64,000 nt of DNA, taken from Aplidium turbinatum. Its lineage: Eukaryota; Chordata; Ascidiacea; Aplousobranchia; Polyclinidae. The notes under the pieces are model-generated. The model was not told the origin of the DNA. It saw only the letters and a program-made list of their open reading frames with translations, and did not search any database. Shown here piece after piece: positions 28,001 through 35,246 of the stretch (position 1 is the stretch's first letter; each line of letters opens with the position of its first letter). The stretch lies in assembly GCA_918807975.1 (NCBI GenBank), contig OU964923.1, positions 20,627,235 through 20,691,234 of the forward strand, given 5' to 3'. Made by a program: the position numbers and the translations under genes.

Positions 28001-28569
28001 CATTCGAGATAGTATCATGCAAGAAGACGTACGAGGACCTCTGGTGGCCGTTCTCAACGAGTTGAACGTGCAGCAAGGTGTCAGGAGAAGCTCATACAGA
28101 GAGATCTTGTACTTGATCATTGTCGCTCTTGGGAAGTTATCGATCGATTTCGGTGAGTTGGAACGAAAAACTTCTATTCAATGTTTCAGCTTTGTTTTCG
28201 GATCGATTTTCGTAACTGGTTTTATTTGCTGTTTAAGTTTGCTGCACTGCAACCATGCGCAGTTTAAATGACAAGAATCAAAAAGATGTTGTCTTTGAAA
28301 TACGCTGATACTGAAAGAAGTTTTGCTATTATAAGTCAAACACTCGTTGCTTCGAAATTTCTACGAGAATGCGTCCTTGCTTTAGCTGAGTAGACTATTG
28401 GATGACGTATTTTTCTGTTTTTTCAGTTTCTTTCGATCGCGGATACATCAGAGCCTACGATGCACTGACAATTGGCGAACTCGCTCTCACGAAGACGTGC
28501 GACCAGCTGCCTACCAACCACGCGATCAACTGCCGCCATTTGTTTGGAGAACTTGATCTTTACAAGTGA
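1181..28569 (+). CDS. DENND4: DENN domain-containing protein 4 (Rab GEF), 3' 37 exons
   Basis: DENND4 proteins (Drosophila Crag; vertebrate DENND4A/B/C) are exchange factors for Rab10 and relatives in secretory and basolateral traffic. Exons: 1181-1341, 2214-2283, 3892-4061, 5483-5727, 6271-6337, 9504-9562, 9981-10125, 10960-11135, 11342-11534, 12022-12139, 12375-12600, 14148-14370, 14784-15142, 15736-16013, 16145-16267, 16601-16873, 17505-18020, 18833-18936, 19467-19788, 20247-20400, 20895-20998, 21298-21429, 21730-21909, 22110-22252, 22621-22712, 23130-23319, 23652-23823, 24178-24264, 24573-24697, 25008-25129, 25233-25284, 25702-26069, 26561-26621, 26963-27169, 27442-27652, 27871-28152, 28427-28569 (TGA). 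All introns are GT-AG and all phases join, giving about 2,216 residues. With the missing N-terminus this is some 2,350 residues, longer than human DENND4C (about 1,900); the excess is in the disordered middle. Exons between 15.7 and 24.7 kb rest on splice phase and open frames more than on homology. Which vertebrate paralogue is closest cannot be said. Confidence 0.9.
1377..1444. mobile_element. Palindromic MITE, 36 bp after a splice donor
   Basis: Left arm CAGCAAATCAATCGTTTTTT and right arm GTTGATTTGCTGTCCGGG are inverted relatives. The copy is 68 bp with a shortened centre. It lies just inside the intron that follows exon 1181-1341. Confidence 0.75.
3093..3177. mobile_element. Palindromic MITE
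   Basis: A near-perfect foldback centred on ACGTCTGCAGACGT, with arms CGACAGCAAAATC and GATTTTGCTGTCTGCG. The copy is about 85 bp and lies deep in the intron 2284-3891. Confidence 0.85.
4095..4189. mobile_element. Palindromic MITE, 34 bp after a splice donor
   Basis: Arms CCCAGTCAGCAAATCAGTCC and GACTGATTTGCTCTCTGGG flank a slightly enlarged centre with a doubled CTGCAGTCTACAG. It lies close behind exon 3892-4061. Confidence 0.85.
5011..5060. repeat. MITE half-copy
   Basis: Sequence resembling the left arm (CCCAACTGACTAGTTTTTAC then ATTGATTCAACG) runs into a short inverted ATGTCAATGTA. It is a remnant of the same foldback family. Confidence 0.4.
5171..5247. mobile_element. Palindromic MITE, degenerate
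   Basis: The centre (AATGTCTACAGACGTTGAAT) and right arm (AATGATTTGCTGGCC) are recognisable; the left arm is eroded. It sits 236 bp upstream of exon 5483-5727. Confidence 0.6.
5483..6337 (+). CDS. DENND4: DENND4 exons: uDENN domain
   Basis: Exon 5483-5727 encodes [28 protein letters not shown] and [11 protein letters not shown]. Exon 6271-6337 encodes [19 protein letters not shown]. They match the uDENN (longin-like) half of DENND4, where human reads [20 protein letters not shown] and ISHFMHKVPFPSPQRPRI. This lobe packs with cDENN/dDENN to form the Rab-binding surface. Splice phases 2 then 0 are consistent on both sides. Confidence 0.9.
6357..6438. mobile_element. Palindromic MITE, 20 bp after a splice donor
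   Basis: Termini CCCAGACAGC and GCCGTCTGGG, with arms CAAATCAATCGTTTC and AACGCTTGATTTG, are 82 bp end to end. It starts only 19 intronic bases after exon 6271-6337. A TTC triplet flanks both sides and could be a 3-bp target duplication, but other copies do not confirm this. Confidence 0.85.
6521..8113 (+). repeat. 26-bp minisatellite, about 61 units
   Basis: A head-to-tail array of the unit CATGCGAACATTACATT(A/G)CTGTATAT. The units are almost identical. One G/A site varies and one unit has TATTATG for TATCATG. Near the left end the G variant recurs about every fourth unit, hinting at local higher-order amplification. The array lies within the DENND4 intron 6338-9503. Because 26 is not a multiple of three and the unit has no forward stop, all three + frames stay open over the array; those frames are not genes. 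Confidence 0.95.
8114..8851 (-). mobile_element. Non-LTR retrotransposon (LINE), 5'-truncated 3' end
   Basis: The - strand frame 8117-8875 encodes the C-terminal part that follows the reverse transcriptase in many animal LINEs: CYLGDRI, then [43 protein letters not shown] and [13 protein letters not shown]. The stop lies just before a short ATGATGATAAT-type tail, as expected at the 3' end. The frame is uninterrupted, so this copy is fairly young. Its first residues come from flanking minisatellite. It is inserted in the 26-bp array, which resumes at 8852. Exact clade not assigned. Confidence 0.88.
8852..8962 (+). repeat. 26-bp minisatellite, right-hand remnant (about 4 units)
   Basis: The same unit as at 6521-8113, in the same orientation and ending at GCGAACATT. 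It is the part of the array to the right of the inserted LINE. Confidence 0.93.
9197..9290 (+). repeat. LINE/SINE-type 3' end with (ATAC)n tail
   Basis: The blocks CGGTAACGGGGACATCACCG and GATTAAAACTGGAC are followed by a (CATA)n microsatellite. The same blocks occur at 13321-13360, there followed by (CTA)n, so this is a dispersed repeat whose tail is a simple repeat. Confidence 0.6.
9504..11135 (+). CDS. DENND4: DENND4 exons: cDENN domain
   Basis: Exons 9504-9562, 9981-10125 and 10960-11135. The second encodes [20 protein letters not shown], then KIVIHSLRP. The third encodes [30 protein letters not shown] and [15 protein letters not shown]. These are the most conserved strings of the central DENN domain and contact the Rab. 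The short first exon has weaker similarity and is placed by splice sites and phase. The 3.2-kb intron before it carries the minisatellite and LINE. Confidence 0.92.
9614..9698. mobile_element. Palindromic MITE, best copy of the family
   Basis: The two arms, from CAAATCAGTCGTTTTTCACG to the central CTGCAG and back, are complementary over about 35 bp with one visible mismatch. The left end is CCCAGACAGC; the right end has lost the terminal GCTGTCTGGG form. It has no coding capacity. An RNA copy would fold into one long hairpin. It starts 52 bp after exon 9504-9562. The superfamily is unknown because no autonomous partner is seen and no consistent target duplication is visible. Confidence 0.9.
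10152..10216. mobile_element. Palindromic MITE, degenerate, 27 bp after a splice donor
   Basis: The start CCCAGTCAGAAAAGC and the end AAACTGATTTGCTATTCCGG resemble the family ends. The centre is lost. Confidence 0.5.
10405..10545 (+). repeat. Penelope-like repeat with degenerate hammerhead-like core
   Basis: The sequence reads CTGATGA at 10481, then a GGAC/GTCC stem, then AAAAC and GTT. A flanking TTGCAGATTTGTAATT block resembles repeats at 17130 and 41000. The conserved GAAAC is AAAAC here and no good outer stem forms, so it is at best a decayed hammerhead-like motif. Confidence 0.4.
11342..12600 (+). CDS. DENND4: DENND4 exons: dDENN domain
   Basis: Exons 11342-11534, 12022-12139 and 12375-12600. 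They encode [10 protein letters not shown], then [17 protein letters not shown], then [20 protein letters not shown] and FIEERS followed by [11 protein letters not shown] and [11 protein letters not shown]. Human DENND4C has VAWKILPKKP, ILKGYRSYLRPITQAPS and SRDRSHQKFYNMMTKTQMFI at the same places. This is the downstream DENN lobe. Phases 1, 1 and 2 chain correctly. Confidence 0.9.
12225..12285. mobile_element. Short palindromic MITE, 86 bp after a splice donor
   Basis: Full family ends (CCCAGACAGCAAATCAACTG and GGCTGATTTGCTGTCTGGG) lie only 61 bp apart, so it is an internally deleted form. Confidence 0.8.
12741..12910. mobile_element. 170-bp foldback element
   Basis: TTTCACAAGTGTA at the left is mirrored by ACACTTGTGAAA at the right. 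Inside, AAACGACCTGTTTTAG pairs with CTAAAACAGGTCGTTT and GTAGCGGTTTGTCACT pairs with AGTGACAAACCGCTAT. It is a different family from the CCCAGACAG elements. It lies in the intron 12601-14147. Confidence 0.75.
13285..13375 (+). repeat. LINE/SINE-type 3' end with (CTA)n tail
   Basis: CGTAACGGGGACATCATCGG and ATTAAAACTGGAC followed by CTACTACTA match the repeat at 9197-9290 with a different simple tail. Confidence 0.55.
14148..15142 (+). CDS. DENND4: DENND4 exons: linker and PPR-like segment
   Basis: Exon 14148-14370 ends in [14 protein letters not shown], equal to the human FRRTKQEIKSAHK junction. Exon 14784-15142 (359 bp, the second longest exon of the gene) encodes [20 protein letters not shown], then [27 protein letters not shown] and [16 protein letters not shown]. 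That alternating helical pattern corresponds to the pentatricopeptide-like segment found only in the DENND4 branch of DENN proteins. Confidence 0.9.
15225..15485 (+). mobile_element. tRNA-derived SINE, + orientation
   Basis: It starts near a B-box-like GTTGACTCCCGGC. It then shares GGTGTAATAAATT, GGCGGCCGAGAGAAAGGAAC and TGGCCACCCTA with the reverse complement of 42842-43145, and ends after TATGGGACCACC. The tRNA-like head is better preserved in the other copy. It lies in the intron 15143-15735. Confidence 0.65.
15736..24697 (+). CDS. DENND4: DENND4 exons: long low-complexity middle
   Basis: Sixteen exons (15736-16013 to 24573-24697). The first begins [13 protein letters not shown], matching the human GYFLWTKVRNVVLG just after the PPR segment, which also fixes the acceptor at 15735 rather than the AG 17 bases earlier. 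The rest is rich in Ser, Thr, Asp and Pro and looks disordered. [12 protein letters not shown] in exon 17505-18020 and [17 protein letters not shown] in 19467-19788 look like short conserved islands. Phosphorylation or 14-3-3 regulation, known for DENND4 relatives, is inference here. Some small exons (20895-20998, 24178-24264) could be alternatively spliced. Confidence 0.75.
16442..16525. mobile_element. Palindromic MITE
   Basis: CCCAGACAGCAAACTAGTCG on the left, GTCTGCAGACGTTGAATCAA in the centre, AACGACTGATTTGCTGCCCG on the right. It lies in the intron 16268-16600. Confidence 0.8.
17086..17175 (+). repeat. Dispersed repeat shared with 40945-41040
   Basis: Both places share ATAAAGTGATTCTGATGT, then a GCAG followed by TAAATTTTAT and ATCT. 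In the copy at 40945 the repeat continues into a CTGATGA stem-loop of hammerhead type, which is missing here. Confidence 0.45.
20426..20550. mobile_element. Short pogo-like MITE
   Basis: The left end (ACGTAGAACTCGCCTATAGT) and right end (ACTATAGCCGAATTCTACTG followed by TA) are inverted repeats of the type seen at 31676-32452. It starts 26 bp after the donor of exon 20247-20400. Classification rests on the terminal repeat and the TA flank. Confidence 0.65.
22786..22832. repeat. MITE fragment
   Basis: TTTGCATTGTTTCAACGTCT followed by ACAGAAGTTGAACGTTAC resembles the centre of the palindromic MITE family without its ends. Confidence 0.35.
23018..23058. mobile_element. Minimal palindromic MITE (41 bp)
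   Basis: CCCAGACAGCATAATCCGTC and the closing TTTTGCTGTCTGG are family ends with nearly all of the interior deleted. It lies in the intron 22713-23129. Confidence 0.6.
25008..25284 (+). CDS. DENND4: DENND4 exons: C-terminal zinc-binding motif
   Basis: Exon 25008-25129 encodes [19 protein letters not shown], then [12 protein letters not shown]. Exon 25233-25284 completes [18 protein letters not shown]. The Cys residues (CxxCxxC and CPFC) match the human [18 protein letters not shown] and CPFCGNIFLPFLNIEI strings and look like a zinc site. This is one of the strongest homology blocks in the gene. Confidence 0.92.
25702..28569 (+). CDS. DENND4: DENND4 exons: C-terminal tail
   Basis: Exon 25702-26069 (Pro/Ser-rich) and 26561-26621 link the zinc motif to the conserved end. 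Exon 26963-27169 encodes [20 protein letters not shown], then [12 protein letters not shown]. Exon 27442-27652 gives [13 protein letters not shown] and [11 protein letters not shown]. Exon 27871-28152 gives [16 protein letters not shown]. The last exon ends in [11 protein letters not shown] and TGA at 28567-28569. Human DENND4C has matching strings ([45 protein letters not shown]). Confidence 0.9.
26101..26400 (+). mobile_element. SINE-like repeat, family 2
   Basis: A B-box-like GGTTCGACACCC lies near the start. The segments AATGGATGGAATAATTCCCC, GGCAACAA and CGAGGATAAAGATTCAA recur at 59214-59390. The end is a short TCAA-rich tail. It lies in the intron 26070-26560. Confidence 0.6.
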
Positions 28570-29527
28570 CGTCAAAACCAACATCACTTGAGCAAAGGAG
28601 GATTCGTTTATTGACTGTAGTCACTGTGATGCCTGCGTTGCTTGTATGCAGTTAGCAAAAGCGGCACTTTTACATCGTTTCAATGTCTGGCGACGTAAAA
28701 AGGGCAACTTTTACTTCTTGGGTAGCGATCCATCCGGTACATTGGTGTCTTTTCTGCTTTAGTTTCATTGGTGATGTCAATCCAACTGCAAAATAGAATT
28801 TTCAACTTGATTTTCGAGCCATTCTCTTTGCTTACGTCAGGACGATCGATCGTCTTCAATCAGTTCCTGTCTCTCCGAACTGAAATTTTTTGACTCGCAA
28901 CAACGCAATAAGAATTTTTTTTTTGTCCACCAGGACATGGTTCGATAAAGAACTGAGCATCCTAGGGAAGTTTTCATAAAAAGAACGCAATTTTTTCTAT
29001 AGTTTTTGTATCCTCAGGACTACAGAGACTCCACGTTTAAAGTGTCCACTAATGTCAAGACGATCAATCGTCCTTATTTCAATGCTTCAATTGACCGTCC
29101 TGATGTCAAGTCAATCGCTATTTGATTCTTTTACCTCGTTGCGGTTACCACCACCTCAGTCACGTGATCAGTTGTCTTTGAATTTGTTCTCACGCATTTG
29201 AACACCTGGTTCATCCACAACATCGTTTCATGGCTCTGAAGAATGTCATTCTATGAGAAATTCATATTTCGCTGTTGTCGAAAATTTAATGAATTGATTA
29301 ATTAGACGTCGGCCGTTAAGAGGCAGCCGGTAAAACAGGAGTAACTTCTTATAAGCATCTTATCGTTGACCGCATATGTGTCTGGCTCTTTTTTTCTCAT
29401 TACTGATGCAAAAATGAGAGTCGCTGATTTTGTTTATACTCGTGCTTATTGTGACATCAAAATAGTGGTGGCATTATTCTTTTTTGGCGTTTATCATCAA
29501 CTTTTTATTGTCATACATCCATATTAC

Positions 29528-29533
29528 AATAAA
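29528..29533 (+). terminator. Candidate DENND4 polyadenylation signal
   Basis: AATAAA, 959 bp after the stop codon. It is the first canonical hexamer seen after the coding end; the cleavage site is not visible. Confidence 0.4.
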
Positions 29534-30089
29534 TACGAGCATTTTGCTTCATTTCATAAAGATGACTGACATTTGGAGGATCGATATTAATTACAGAGTT
29601 GTTGAAAATCATATCCGGCTTGCAAATTGTCTGTAAATATTCAAGTGCTATTGTTTTGCCTACTGGTAATACACTTAACAGCTAATAGACGCCATAGGCT
29701 ATCACAATGAACAGTAATTTAAAAGTAAGGTCTGGTACTGTACCTTACTAATCTGAACAATGCCCAACACAGAGCATGAAGCTTGTTGGAAAATCATTGT
29801 ATTTTTTTTTTTTTGGAAAATTATTGTTTTTTTTTCATCAACTTGTTTTTGGCGTCTGGGTTTTCTGTGTACTAGTTTCTCAGGATTCAATCCACTTTTC
29901 CTCACTGCCCCATCAGTATCAAATTGTTAATTGTTTCTTCATTTGATTTGTTATGAATTTAAAAAGAATCTTTGATCACTCAGTTGTTACTACTGCCTGG
30001 AAGCATGGGACACTATTTTCCTATTTGCTTCATTACTTTTAAACTTTTCCAATCGAATTGTTACGCAGTTGATTTTTTACAGAATAAGC

Positions 30090-30168
30090 GGACAACAAAA
30101 CCTATCACGTCACATCAATTCAACTTCTTCAGACGTTGAATTAACGTAAAAGGCAAATTTTGCTAGCC
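30090..30168. mobile_element. Palindromic MITE, degenerate
   Basis: GGACAACAAAACC on the left, ATCAATTCAACTTCTTCAGA then CGTTGAATTAACGTAAAA in the centre, AATTTTGCTAGCC on the right. The layout is that of the family, with the outer CCCAGACAG lost. Confidence 0.5.
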
Positions 30169-30235
30169 ATTTGACTGCTTTGTGGTGTCTTGTGGTTGAA
30201 TGTTTCACTTTTAATTAGAAGGCTTCTGCATTCCA

Positions 30236-30411
30236 GTTCATTGCAATCAGAATATCTTTTTACTGATTTCGTTGACTCCGAGCTGTCCGGATTGAACGAG
30301 AAAATTTACCAAATCAAAAATGATTTCTTGGCCATGTGGCAATCGTACTTTTGTGCTGTGTCACGTTTTATAAATGCTTATGACCCAATGAAGTTTTTGA
30401 TTAAAACATGA
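30236..30411 (+). CDS. Possible orphan terminal exon, unknown protein
   Basis: After an acceptor-like CATTCCAG the frame stays open to TGA at 30409-30411 and encodes about 58 residues, including LFTDFVDSELSGLNEKIYQI, with a mix of residues unlike random AT-rich sequence. AATAAA follows at 30478, 67 bp after the stop. No partner exon was found nearby and the family is not recognised. It may equally be chance or part of an old element. Confidence 0.22.
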
Positions 30412-31599
30412 GCTGGTGGTCGCAACCCAGCGATGATCAAAGATACTGGAAACAATAATATTATTCTGAATACATATAATAAACTATTACTTTTTGTTGT
30501 TTTTTAATGCTTTGGAAAAAGTTAGGTGGTATTCCCCTCTACGATTACGAATCCCTTTCCCCTAATGTTACCTCGAAGTCGGTGCTTACATAAAAAATCT
30601 ACAACTTCACTAGCGCTATTCAGCAATCGTACAAATGGCAAAGATGGGCTACATTGAAACAAGCAGTGGCGTCACGTTCATCTTGACTGTTGCCGTTTAA
30701 AAAAGTACAAATTTTTTCGCGACTTGTTCAGCTCGCAACTGTTAGTTGTGCCAATGTATTGGAGGTGAGCTATCAACCATTTAATTTACATTATTGATGT
30801 TTTTCATAAACTTTCCGTTGCTGCTTATGCATGTTGATTGATGATATCAATTGCACGTTTATTAGGCTACATTGTAGGCTAAATTCTTTTTGTACTGGTT
30901 CAACCAGGAATGCAAAATGTTGAGTCACTTTACTTCAGCAGCAAATAAACGACTTGAGTGAGATTGTGTGAAGTTGATTTTGGGTTACTGCCCGGTGGTG
31001 TTTGTGTCCTGAGACGGATAATGCTTTCCAACGCCTGCTTTGTTTATTTGCAAATAAATACAAAATATTAAACTTGCAGTTTTTACCTGTTCTTATAGTC
31101 TAATCTGATTGGTCAATTCACTCGACACTGTTTTCTAACCCACTTGATCTGACGAATTAGCCAAAACCCACTGTAATCTAAAAGCCTCACCGAACTCTAA
31201 AAGCGTAGCCTTTCATTCCTGCAACAGTATATTCTAAGAATTTCACTTTTTATTTTGCTAATTCTTGTGCATTTCAATTTTGCTCGTATTTTTTTTCGTA
31301 GGTAGGTTGTGTGTTGTTGTATTATCATTATTTATTTGCATCAGACAAGAATGTCCATACTGTATTCGAATTAACAAACCAAAAAAGATACACAAAAAAC
31401 TAATGGCATAGGCCTACAGTTTAACACAAAAGCAGCGGCGCAAGAGTAGCTTCAAGACAATTCAACACAAACACCGGCAAAACAATGGACTGCGGTCAGC
31501 TCAGTAAAACTTGATAGATTCGGAAAGAAAAGAATAAATCACCAAGAACAAAAAATCAAAAAGATTGCACGTGGAGCATGTCATTTTCGATTTGTTTCG

Positions 31600-31675
31600 A
31601 TTTGGACAAAGTGTCAAAGGAGAGTGCTCAAATTACATTTATTATGAAACGGAAATATTGAGACGAATAGAAATA
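31600..31675 (+). mobile_element. LINE A, first segment (nest host)
   Basis: Codons running into the pogo-like element encode ETEILRRIEI, which continues on the other side as ARNNFVKMKKTLTTRK. Together they give the familiar LINE string of the type EI..RI.IAR..F.KMK just before the C-terminal region. The upstream limit is uncertain. Confidence 0.6.
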
Positions 31676-32452
31676 CAGTAGAATTCGCCTATAACGGCAC
31701 CTCTAGAGGATTGCAAAAACTGACGTTATAGACGAACTACCGCAAACTATTCCAAAACTGTATTTTTATTAAAAAGGTGTATAATCCAGTCAGGTTTACT
31801 GTGTACCACCAAACTGACAAAAGTCACGCAGAAAATACAGTAAACAAAGAAATTGTTTAAAAAAAATAACCTACAGCGAAAGGTAGGCTGCAGGAAATTT
31901 GCGCAATACAGCTCGTTACATACAGTAGTAGAAAATAAAAAGGCATTGATCTTCAACTGTTTCGGTTTTGACACGGATTTCTCTACCACATAGCGTTCAG
32001 CTTTTGCTAAATAATGTAGGATTTGCTCGCTATCGCCGTGACTTCGGAAGTACTGCACGTACAACTGTTGCTTTGAGTTGTTTAAAGGTCAGCTGTAGAG
32101 CTGCTTTTTACACGTGATAGGTTTTCACCGGGGAAAAAAGTTAATTAAAGTCCCTGCTGCAAACGACGTAGCAAAATAAAGGGAAGACATTTTGCAAGCA
32201 GCAGCGCTAACTGGATTAAAAGACTGACCGTTCGTGGTGAAGGTGATGGCTTAAAGTGACGTTATAAACGAATAAAAGACGTCTGGGGACTAATAAAGGG
32301 TGCTGTTACATGCAAATTGACGTTATAGGCGATGCTGTTGTAGCCGAACTACAATGTACGTAAAAGATGGGAATTCTGCTGGGACCGAGCGAAATGTGAC
32401 GTAATTGGCGAATTGACGTTATAAACGAAGCCGTTATAGACGAATTCTACTG
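31676..32452. mobile_element. Pogo-like DNA transposon, non-autonomous, inserted in LINE A
   Basis: Terminal inverted repeats CAGTAGAATTCGCCTATAAC at the left and GTTATAGACGAATTCTACTG at the right are flanked by TA on both sides, as in the Tc1/mariner-pogo group. The element is 777 bp. Removing it with one TA restores the LINE A reading frame. A - strand frame (31747-32064) ends with a Lys-Gln-rich stretch near INAF that might be the tail of a pogo transposase, but this is weak. Confidence 0.8.
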
Positions 32453-32454
32453 TA

Positions 32455-32759
32455 GCAAGGAACAACTTCGTAAAAATGAAAAAGACATTAACAACACGCA
32501 AAATCAACACTCAAAAACGAATTATGAAATGCTATATATGGACTCGATACTTTACAATGCAGAAACATGGACACTATCATTACAAATGGTTAAACGACTT
32601 GAGGTATTTGAAATGTGGATTTATAGAAGAATGCTTAAAATTTCATGGAAAAACAAAATCACAAACAAAGATGAACTATCTAGAATACAAACCAACATAG
32701 AAATTCTACAAACAATTAAATCAAGAAAATTGAAATATTTTGGCCACCTGATTCGCAAT
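32455..32759 (+). mobile_element. LINE A, middle segment
   Basis: It encodes RIMKCYIW, YNAETWTLS, KRLEVFEMWIYRRMLKISW, NKITNKDEL and KLKYFGHLIRN, the C-terminal region of an animal non-LTR retrotransposon on the + strand. The frame changes near 32540, so the copy is inactive. It is cut at the right by another LINE end. Confidence 0.85.
32750..32759 (+). repeat. Target-site duplication, left copy (LINE B)
   Basis: GATTCGCAAT here and again at 34162-34171 flanks the LINE B plus hAT insertion. Confidence 0.85.
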
Positions 32760-32832
32760 CATCATCATCAGCCGGTCATGCCACTGCTGGCAGATGGCCT
32801 CCACATATGTTTCCACAACATTCTGTCTTTTG
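32760..32832 (-). mobile_element. LINE B 3' end, left part
   Basis: Read on the - strand, this ends with GGCTGATGATGATG, a simple-repeat tail at the 3' end, exactly at the target duplication. It continues at 34058-34161 once the hAT-like element is removed. The whole LINE B piece is only about 177 bp. Confidence 0.75.
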
Positions 32833-34049
32833 TAGGCCTACCATATTTTCATCACCTAAAAAGAGGACACGTTTTGCCAGCGGGTAAAATACAAGTAGAA
32901 TGTTACGTATGAAGAATTTTTACATCCTTTTGGATAATTATAGACGTATGCAGCAAAAGTTACAGCAAAAAAGAAAAACAGACACAAAAAACCCAGACAA
33001 GTTTGTTTTTCGCAAGCCGATTTGTTAGATTTGTGGGACAAAATAAAAATGTGATGTAATAATGTAATAAAAATGTGACAAATCAGGTAATATCTGCAAT
33101 TAGCCATGCCTTAACTTGTTTGAGAAAAAAAGGATCAGCTTTAACGAAATCATAAAATTACTTGCATGAAATATAATTGAAGTTGTATACAGCTGTTAAT
33201 GAGATGCTAAGGACAGACTCAACTAAAAGGCTGTTACCTTCCTTGTACTATTGTGACTGCATCATGGATTAAATTCATTCTACATTTGCACCCACATAAG
33301 TTGTAAGCATCCACGCCACGATTTATTTTTAAAATAAATGTTTTTGAAATATTTATGTTAGGCACAGTGCACATTGGATATTTATTCGATTTGCTTCACT
33401 TGACAAATTAGTCAAACTATTAAGTTGGTAATCAGCAACGTCTACAAGCGCTGAATCAATACAGAATAGATCTGGGTAAAACAATAATTTATTGCAAAAG
33501 TGTGAGAAGCTTAAAATGTAAATATGTCAAACTCTTTTGCAAGTTTTTGCGTTTTTTAATGTTTTATTTCTTTGTGATTTAGCCTACTCCTTTTTCTTTT
33601 TTTTGATTTTGTTCCAATTTTTAATTTTCATAAATTTGTTGATCAGATCTCCTCAAATGAGGAAATTTTCTTACATGTGGATTTGCAGTTCCACAGCACT
33701 CATCGCTGACCACTATTTGACTACTTAAGTCTTAAGACAATCGCAAAGCAATGTACTGTAGTATGTTTCAATGAACGTCTAAGATTGTTTAGAACAGCAG
33801 ATCAAATAGTAGGCTACGTCAATGTTTTTTTTTCAAAATCTATAAATCAACATGTTGCATTGATATAGAAATGGTTGGAAATTGCGAAAAAGTCACATGA
33901 CAATGAAATCCTGTTGAAAATATAACCAAGAAAATTGAAAATGTTAAAAAAGAGGACATTTGAGCATTTTTGGATGTCCTCGGAGGACAATTTATTTTTC
34001 TTTAAAAAAGATGACAAATCCTCTTAAAAGAGGACATATGGTAGCCCTA
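32833..34049. mobile_element. hAT-like DNA transposon, non-autonomous, inserted in LINE B
   Basis: Ends TAGGCCTACCATATT and, inverted, TAGGGCTACCATATGTCC. An exact 8-bp duplication GTCTTTTG lies at 32825-32832 and 34050-34057. The GTCCTC(T) motif repeats near both ends. It is 1,217 bp with no recognised transposase; the open frames inside are short and hydrophobic by composition. The 8-bp duplication is diagnostic for hAT and a few relatives. Confidence 0.82.
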
Positions 34050-34057
34050 GTCTTTTG

Positions 34058-34161
34058 CTGTTCTCATCCAGGTAATGCCAATTTTTTCTTCTATGTCATC
34101 TCGCCATCTTTATTTTGGTCAACCTCTAGTTCTTCTTGCATGTATTGGTGTCCATGCTGTG
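34058..34161 (-). mobile_element. LINE B 3' end, right part
   Basis: The - strand translation resembles GRPK.RWRDDIEEKIGITWMR with two stops, the typical last conserved stretch of many LINE proteins. It is 5'-truncated at the right-hand target duplication (34162-34171). Confidence 0.75.
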
Positions 34162-34171
34162 GATTCGCAAT

Positions 34172-34375
34172 AATTCTATTCAAAGACAACTACTAGAAAG
34201 AAAAACGAACGGCAAACGAAATAGGGACAGACCACCAAGAATTTGGACTAATGATATTGAAGACTGGTCAGGACTTAATTACAAAACTGCTGTAGAAAAA
34301 TCTCACAACAGAGAAACTTGGCGCCTCATTGCCTCCAGCCCTCAACCAGAGGAAGGAACTTATAATGATGATGCC
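34172..34375 (+). mobile_element. LINE A, last segment
   Basis: The frame resumes directly after GATTCGCAAT with NSIQRQLLERK, NGKRNRDRPPRIWTNDIEDW and NRETWRLIAS, then an ATGATGATG-type 3' end. It is collinear with 32455-32759 when the LINE B/hAT insertion and one duplication are removed. Confidence 0.85.
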
Positions 34376-35246
34376 ATGATACTTTTAGCATTCTTTTTTA
34401 GCACCATAGTTAAAAGCATTTTTTTAATTCTTGAATTTTATGTAAATTAACTACCATTTGTGCCATAGCCTAATTAGTTACATAGCATGACAGACTTTGA
34501 CAGTAGTCTCAGCTTCAACTCAACTGTATGCCTAGGTCTCTTCCTAAAAATTCTTTGCAACAGCCCTTCACAGGTTGCGCAATTTCATCGTCATTGATGC
34601 GTGACGTTGTGTGCAGTCATGTATTCAAAAATCAATAATAACATTGTAGTTTGCAACAATGCGTTTTGCAGACAGCATTCCAGTTGTCGCATGTAAGCTA
34701 GTAGGTAGGCTACCAGTAGACTACACAAGAAAATCGACAAGCACGTGTATCACTATAGCCTGCTATTGTACACTAAGACCAATATTGATAGCCATGAAAG
34801 TGCTTCTTTCAACAAAATTACAATAAGTGTCTGGATATGTGACTGAGATTTCTTTCTCCAAGACAAGAAGACCTAGTGGTAGCCTCTGATGTGATCAATC
34901 GAATTTATTCTTCATTACACCAATTTGATAGCATATTTTAGTTAGTTCATTGAAGGGACTATGTTTAGTTCAAGTGTCCTCTCTGCTAGGTTCTGTACTC
35001 CTAATATATATAGTAATTAGCTGTCAGGATTGAGCTTTTGCTCCTTCCAGGTTTTGTAGCCTATGTCATGTCTGATTCATTCTTGCATTGCAAGAGCATA
35101 GGAATATAAGGCCGAGGCTAAACTTAGAAGAGGCTAGATTTAGTAGAACTCCGTAGATAACTTTTCATTTTTAAAAATGTTTTTGTTGAAGTTATAAAAT
35201 CAATGTAGGAGTTATTTTTAAGTACTATAATTGTTTATGCAGTACA
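34376..35246. other. Intergenic region upstream of LONP1
   Basis: AT-rich sequence without recognisable exon or element. It should contain the LONP1 promoter and 5' UTR. No TATA box or other promoter element can be named with confidence. Confidence 0.5.

Larger units (their letters stand above)
28570..31600. other. Intergenic; includes likely DENND4 3' UTR
   Basis: DENND4 stops at 28569 and the first clear polyadenylation signal downstream is at 29528. Beyond it are low-complexity T runs (29790-29835), one decayed MITE (30090-30168) and one orphan possible terminal exon (30236-30411). No other gene was recognised on either strand. Confidence 0.6.

Noticed and set aside
33537-33728. Hydrophobic + strand frame of 63 codons (possible small membrane protein)
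   Set aside because: T-rich sequence inside a hAT-like element gives Phe/Leu runs by composition; no further support.
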